64,000 nucleotides of DNA from Rufibacter roseus. Its GTDB lineage: Bacteria > Bacteroidota > Bacteroidia > Cytophagales > Hymenobacteraceae. Positions 61,023 through 64,000 of this stretch are shown here, in pieces. Under the pieces are notes generated by a model that worked only from the letters and a program-made list of their open reading frames with translations, made no database searches and was not told the DNA's origin. Position numbers and translations under genes: made by a program. How positions within the stretch are numbered: position 1 is the first letter of the stretch; each line of letters starts with the position of its first letter. The stretch covers positions 310,001 through 374,000 of the forward strand of contig NZ_LRML01000004.1 in NCBI RefSeq assembly GCF_001647285.1, in the 5' to 3' direction.

Positions 61023-61760
61023 ATGCAGGAAAAGGGAAAAATACACATCGGCACCTCGGGTTGGCACTACAATCACTGGAAAGGTAATTTCTATCCGCCC
61101 GGTGTCACCTCCAAACAGTTCACAGAGTACTACCTACGCTATTTCCGAACAGTAGAAATCAACAATTCTTTCTACCGTCTTCCTACTGCTGAAACATTTG
61201 CCAGCTGGCGCACCAGTGTACCCGATGATTTTCTTTTTGCGGTGAAAGGCAGCCGCTACATCACCCACATGAAGAAGCTGAAAGACCCGCAGCAGGGACT
61301 TTCGCTGTTGTTGGGCAATGCGCAGGCACTGGAGGAAAAGCTTGGGCCTATCCTGTTCCAATTGCCGCCCATGTGGCGCGTGAACGTGGAGCGCTTACGT
61401 GATTTCCTAAAAGCCCTGCCGCCTTACTTCAGGTATACCTTTGAGTTTAGGGAGCCTAGCTGGTACAACGAAGAAATTTACGCTTTGCTACGCGAGCACA
61501 ACCATGCATTCTGCATCTATGAACTAGCGGGGCACATGTCGCCGCTGGAAGTTACGGCTGACTTTGTTTACGTGCGTTTGCACGGGCCCGGCGGCAAGTA
61601 CCAGGTAAGCTACTCAGACAGCGCCCTGCAATGGTGGGCTACCGCCTGCCACAACTGGGCCAGCCAAGGCAAAGATGTGTTTGTGTACTTTGACAATGAC
61701 CAAGAGGGCTACGCTGCATTCAACGCCATCACCCTACAACAAATGGTCAATAGTGCCTAA
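61023..61760 (+). CDS. DUF72 (YecE-like) protein
   Basis: 245 residues from the ATG at 61023 (MQEKGKIHIGTSGWHYNHWK). TIM-barrel family signatures: IGTSGWHYNHWKGNFYP, FAVKGSRYITHMKKL, LGPILFQLPPMW, YTFEFREPSWYNEEI and VYVRLHGPGGKYQVSYSD. Biochemical role unsettled. Upstream in-frame ATG at 60951 rejected because it precedes a dispersed palindrome. Confidence 0.9.
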   Translation: MQEKGKIHIGTSGWHYNHWKGNFYPPGVTSKQFTEYYLRYFRTVEINNSFYRLPTAETFASWRTSVPDDFLFAVKGSRYITHMKKLKDPQQGLSLLLGNAQALEEKLGPILFQLPPMWRVNVERLRDFLKALPPYFRYTFEFREPSWYNEEIYALLREHNHAFCIYELAGHMSPLEVTADFVYVRLHGPGGKYQVSYSDSALQWWATACHNWASQGKDVFVYFDNDQEGYAAFNAITLQQMVNSA

Positions 61761-61780
61761 TTCTAAACTCATCAAATTAT

Positions 61781-61819
61781 CTGTTTTTGACCTCTTTTTC
61801 TAAAAACAAGCTAAAAGCA
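61781..61819. repeat. PIR-A palindrome, copy 29
   Basis: CTGTTTTTGACCTC, centre TTTTTCTAAAAA, right arm CAAGCTAAAAGCA; 21 bp after the DUF72 stop. Confidence 0.7.
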
Positions 61820-61883
61820 ATGTAACCCAACAGCAGGCGTTGGGGTAAGCATAGGCCTGTATCTATTTCCCTGATTACGCAGC

Positions 61884-64000
61884 ATGTCTTTATCCAAGTC
61901 TATTTCAGAAAAGCTTTTCGCCTGGCTTTCTGCCCAAGGGCAAAAGTTTCGATTCTGGATAGCTCCAAAATTTACTTTTAACTATTGGCGCAATTTAGGA
62001 GTCAGAGGCTGGGCGCGCGTTTTTCTGAAAGGGATAATGGCCTTGGTACTCTTCTTTTTCATCTTCTACCTGATGGTGTACATCGGGTTCTTCGGCAACA
62101 TGCCCTCTCAGCGGAAACTCAAAGCGGTGCAGAACAACATGCCCTCTGAGGTGTACACTGCTGATGGTGTTCTGATTGGTCGCTTTTTTATCCAGGACCG
62201 GACCAATGTAAAGTATGATAAGATTGCCGAGCCTGCCATTCATGCCCTCATTGCCACCGAAGATGCTCGTTTCTACGAGCACGGCGGCGTAGACTACAGG
62301 AGCCTGGCCCGCGTACTCATAAAAACCTTGCTCCTGCAGAAAGAAACATCAGGCGGGGGCAGCACCATATCTCAGCAGATTATCAAAAACCTCTTCCCGC
62401 GCAAGAGCCTTGGGGTTCTATCTATGCCTGTGAACAAGCTACGCGAGGCTATTCTGGCTAAGCGGCTAGAGCAGGTGTACAACAAGCAGGAGATTCTGGA
62501 GCTGTACCTGAATACTGTGCCCATGGGTGGCAATATCTACGGCATTGAATCAGCGGCTCGCCGGTTTTTCAGCACCTCCGCAGACTCCTTAAAAACCGAA
62601 GAAGCCGCCGTGCTGATTGGCCTGCTTAAAGGTACTACTTATTATCACCCCAGATTACACCCAGAGCGTTCCAAAATCCGGCGGAATGTGGTGCTTGCCC
62701 AAATGGAGAAGTATGGTTTCCTCACTGCCGCCCAAACAGATTCGCTGCAGGCCCTCCCCCTCAAGCTTAGATATAACCCCTACTCGCATAACACCGGTTT
62801 GGCTACCTATTTCAGAGAGCACCTGCGGGAGGAATTAAGCCAATGGGTATCCCAAGTAGATAAGCCCAACGGAGAGCCATACAACCTGTACACCGATGGT
62901 CTGAAAATCACCACCACCCTAGACAGCCGCGCCCAACGGCACGCGGAGGCTTCCTTAAAGAAGCGGATGTACTCGCTACAAATTGATTTTGACAAGCACT
63001 GGGGCAAGAGGGCACCATGGTCGGGGCAGCCGGAAATATTAACCGCAGCCAAGCAAAGGTCGCTTCGGTACAAGCGCCTGAAAGAGGCCGGGGCATCTGA
63101 AGAGGAGATAAACGAAATTTTCAATACCCCAGTAAAGATGAACGTTTTCCGCTGGAGTGGCACTACCTCCCGTACCCTCTCCCCCTTAGATTCTATTAGG
63201 CATTACCTGCGGTACCTGAATGCGGGCTTTCTGGCTATGGAGCCAGAAACTGGCTACATCAGGGCTTGGGTAGGCGGCATCAATCACTCCTTTTTCAAAT
63301 ATGACCACGTGCGTGCCAAGCGTCAGATTGGCTCCACATTCAAGCCCATTGTATATGCTGCTGCCCTTGAGAAAGGCATTGCCCCCTGCTCCTATTTTTC
63401 AAATGACCGTCGCACTTTTCCGGATTATGAAAACTGGTCGCCCCGCAATGCTGATAATCAATATGGCGGAGCTTATTCCATGCAAGGAGCCCTCACCCAA
63501 TCAGTGAACACCGTGGCCGTGAACGTGGCGCTCCAGGCGGGTCTGCCCAGTGTCATCAACACAGCCAAAAGCTTGGGCATTACTGACCAGATTCCGGAAA
63601 CACCAGCCATTGCCCTAGGCACCATGGATGCCAATCTTCTGGAAATGGTGACCGCCTACGCCACCTTGGCCAATGGCGGATACGAGGTTGAGCCACGGTA
63701 CATTCTTAAAATTGAGGACCGGCAGAATAGGGTCCTATTAGACTACACCACACCTGAAGAAAACAGAAGAAAGATTCTGTCTAGCCAAACGACCGCTCTG
63801 CTACGCCCCATGCTAGAGAGTGTCATCAGCCAAGGCACCGGCCGCCGCCTACGAAGCACCTATAACTTAAAGATGGACATAGCGGGCAAAACCGGCACCA
63901 CGCAATCGCACGCCGATGGCTGGTTTGTGGGCTTCACGCCTGACTTGGTAGCCGGGGCTTGGGTAGGTGGCGAGGACCGCCGCATTCGCTTCCGTGATTT
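61884..64000 (+). CDS. Class A penicillin-binding protein (PBP1A type), right end missing
   Basis: At least 705 residues; the frame is open at the right edge. Short cytoplasmic tail and one membrane helix (GIMALVLFFFIFYLMVYIGF). GT51 glycosyltransferase: E126 in ATEDARFYEHGGVD, GGGSTISQQIIKNLF, and KQEILELYLNTVPMGG. Transpeptidase: catalytic S484 in QIGSTFKPIVYAA, SxN in TQSVNTVAVN, KTG in AGKTGTTQSHADGW. It polymerises and cross-links peptidoglycan on the outer face of the inner membrane. A region of about 90 residues between the two domains (DKHWGKRAPWSGQPEILTAA and on) matches the longer Bacteroidota type. Confidence 0.96.
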   Translation, partial: MSLSKSISEKLFAWLSAQGQKFRFWIAPKFTFNYWRNLGVRGWARVFLKGIMALVLFFFIFYLMVYIGFFGNMPSQRKLKAVQNNMPSEVYTADGVLIGRFFIQDRTNVKYDKIAEPAIHALIATEDARFYEHGGVDYRSLARVLIKTLLLQKETSGGGSTISQQIIKNLFPRKSLGVLSMPVNKLREAILAKRLEQVYNKQEILELYLNTVPMGGNIYGIESAARRFFSTSADSLKTEEAAVLIGLLKGTTYYHPRLHPERSKIRRNVVLAQMEKYGFLTAAQTDSLQALPLKLRYNPYSHNTGLATYFREHLREELSQWVSQVDKPNGEPYNLYTDGLKITTTLDSRAQRHAEASLKKRMYSLQIDFDKHWGKRAPWSGQPEILTAAKQRSLRYKRLKEAGASEEEINEIFNTPVKMNVFRWSGTTSRTLSPLDSIRHYLRYLNAGFLAMEPETGYIRAWVGGINHSFFKYDHVRAKRQIGSTFKPIVYAAALEKGIAPCSYFSNDRRTFPDYENWSPRNADNQYGGAYSMQGALTQSVNTVAVNVALQAGLPSVINTAKSLGITDQIPETPAIALGTMDANLLEMVTAYATLANGGYEVEPRYILKIEDRQNRVLLDYTTPEENRRKILSSQTTALLRPMLESVISQGTGRRLRSTYNLKMDIAGKTGTTQSHADGWFVGFTPDLVAGAWVGGEDRRIRFRD

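Overview
The window is a chromosomal segment of a Bacteroidota bacterium, most likely Cytophagales/Hymenobacteraceae (Rufibacter- or Pontibacter-like). Family markers support this: a fused LpxC-FabZ between lpxD and lpxA, the type IX secretion regulator PorX (receiver plus PglZ-type domain), DUF2851, DUF4197, TrhO, and a LuxC-like acyl-CoA reductase divergent from a two-cluster ferredoxin. Several promoters carry the Bacteroidota -7 box TAnnTTTG. The genus is an inference.

Layout. 0-4 kb: end of a proline-rich protein, a two-gene ABC exporter, two small envelope proteins. 4-11 kb: ribBA; a nitrogen unit (P-II protein, ammonium channel, outer-membrane porin); dnaG. 11-17 kb: a META-domain lipoprotein gene with two in-frame stops, mrp plus nfu (Fe-S assembly), fumarylacetoacetase, a flavin reductase. 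17-22 kb: porX, a frameshifted tsaE and alanine dehydrogenase in one minus-strand unit, then an HD phosphohydrolase. 23-32 kb: GH95, SGNH esterase, GH2 and PA14-containing GH31 genes, the set needed to strip acetylated, fucosylated xyloglucan side chains. 32-36 kb: lpxD-lpxC/fabZ-lpxA plus an ABC ATPase. 36-49 kb: erythromycin esterase-like protein, DUF4197, cinA, a 2-oxoacid dehydrogenase E2, small membrane proteins, pyrD, ftsK, lolA. 49-64 kb: pyrF, DUF2851, a polytopic membrane protein, a NeuD-like acyltransferase, trhO, uridine phosphorylase, acyl-CoA reductase, ferredoxin, valS, DUF72, and a class A penicillin-binding protein that runs off the right edge.

The least ordinary content is between genes. 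About 29 copies of a 36-44 bp near-perfect palindrome, here called PIR-A (core TGTTTTAGGCCTG, a short T-run/A-run centre, then the complementary arm), occur only outside coding sequence. Most lie within 165 bp after a stop codon, and the arm bases vary from copy to copy in a paired way. A non-coding element of about 447 bp (E447) is present twice in opposite orientation (13685-14131 and 48823-49268). Smaller families (a 75-bp double hairpin, a 20-bp GGACAGGT palindrome, a GACCTCGCAG hairpin, a GTCATCC hairpin, a CCCCCTT/AAGGGGG hairpin, and several degenerate short tandem repeats) cluster in a few gene-poor gaps, mainly 13.46-14.3, 36.2-36.8, 42.9-43.2, 48.6-49.3 and 60.8-61.0 kb.

No tRNA, rRNA, CRISPR array, insertion sequence or transposase gene was recognised.
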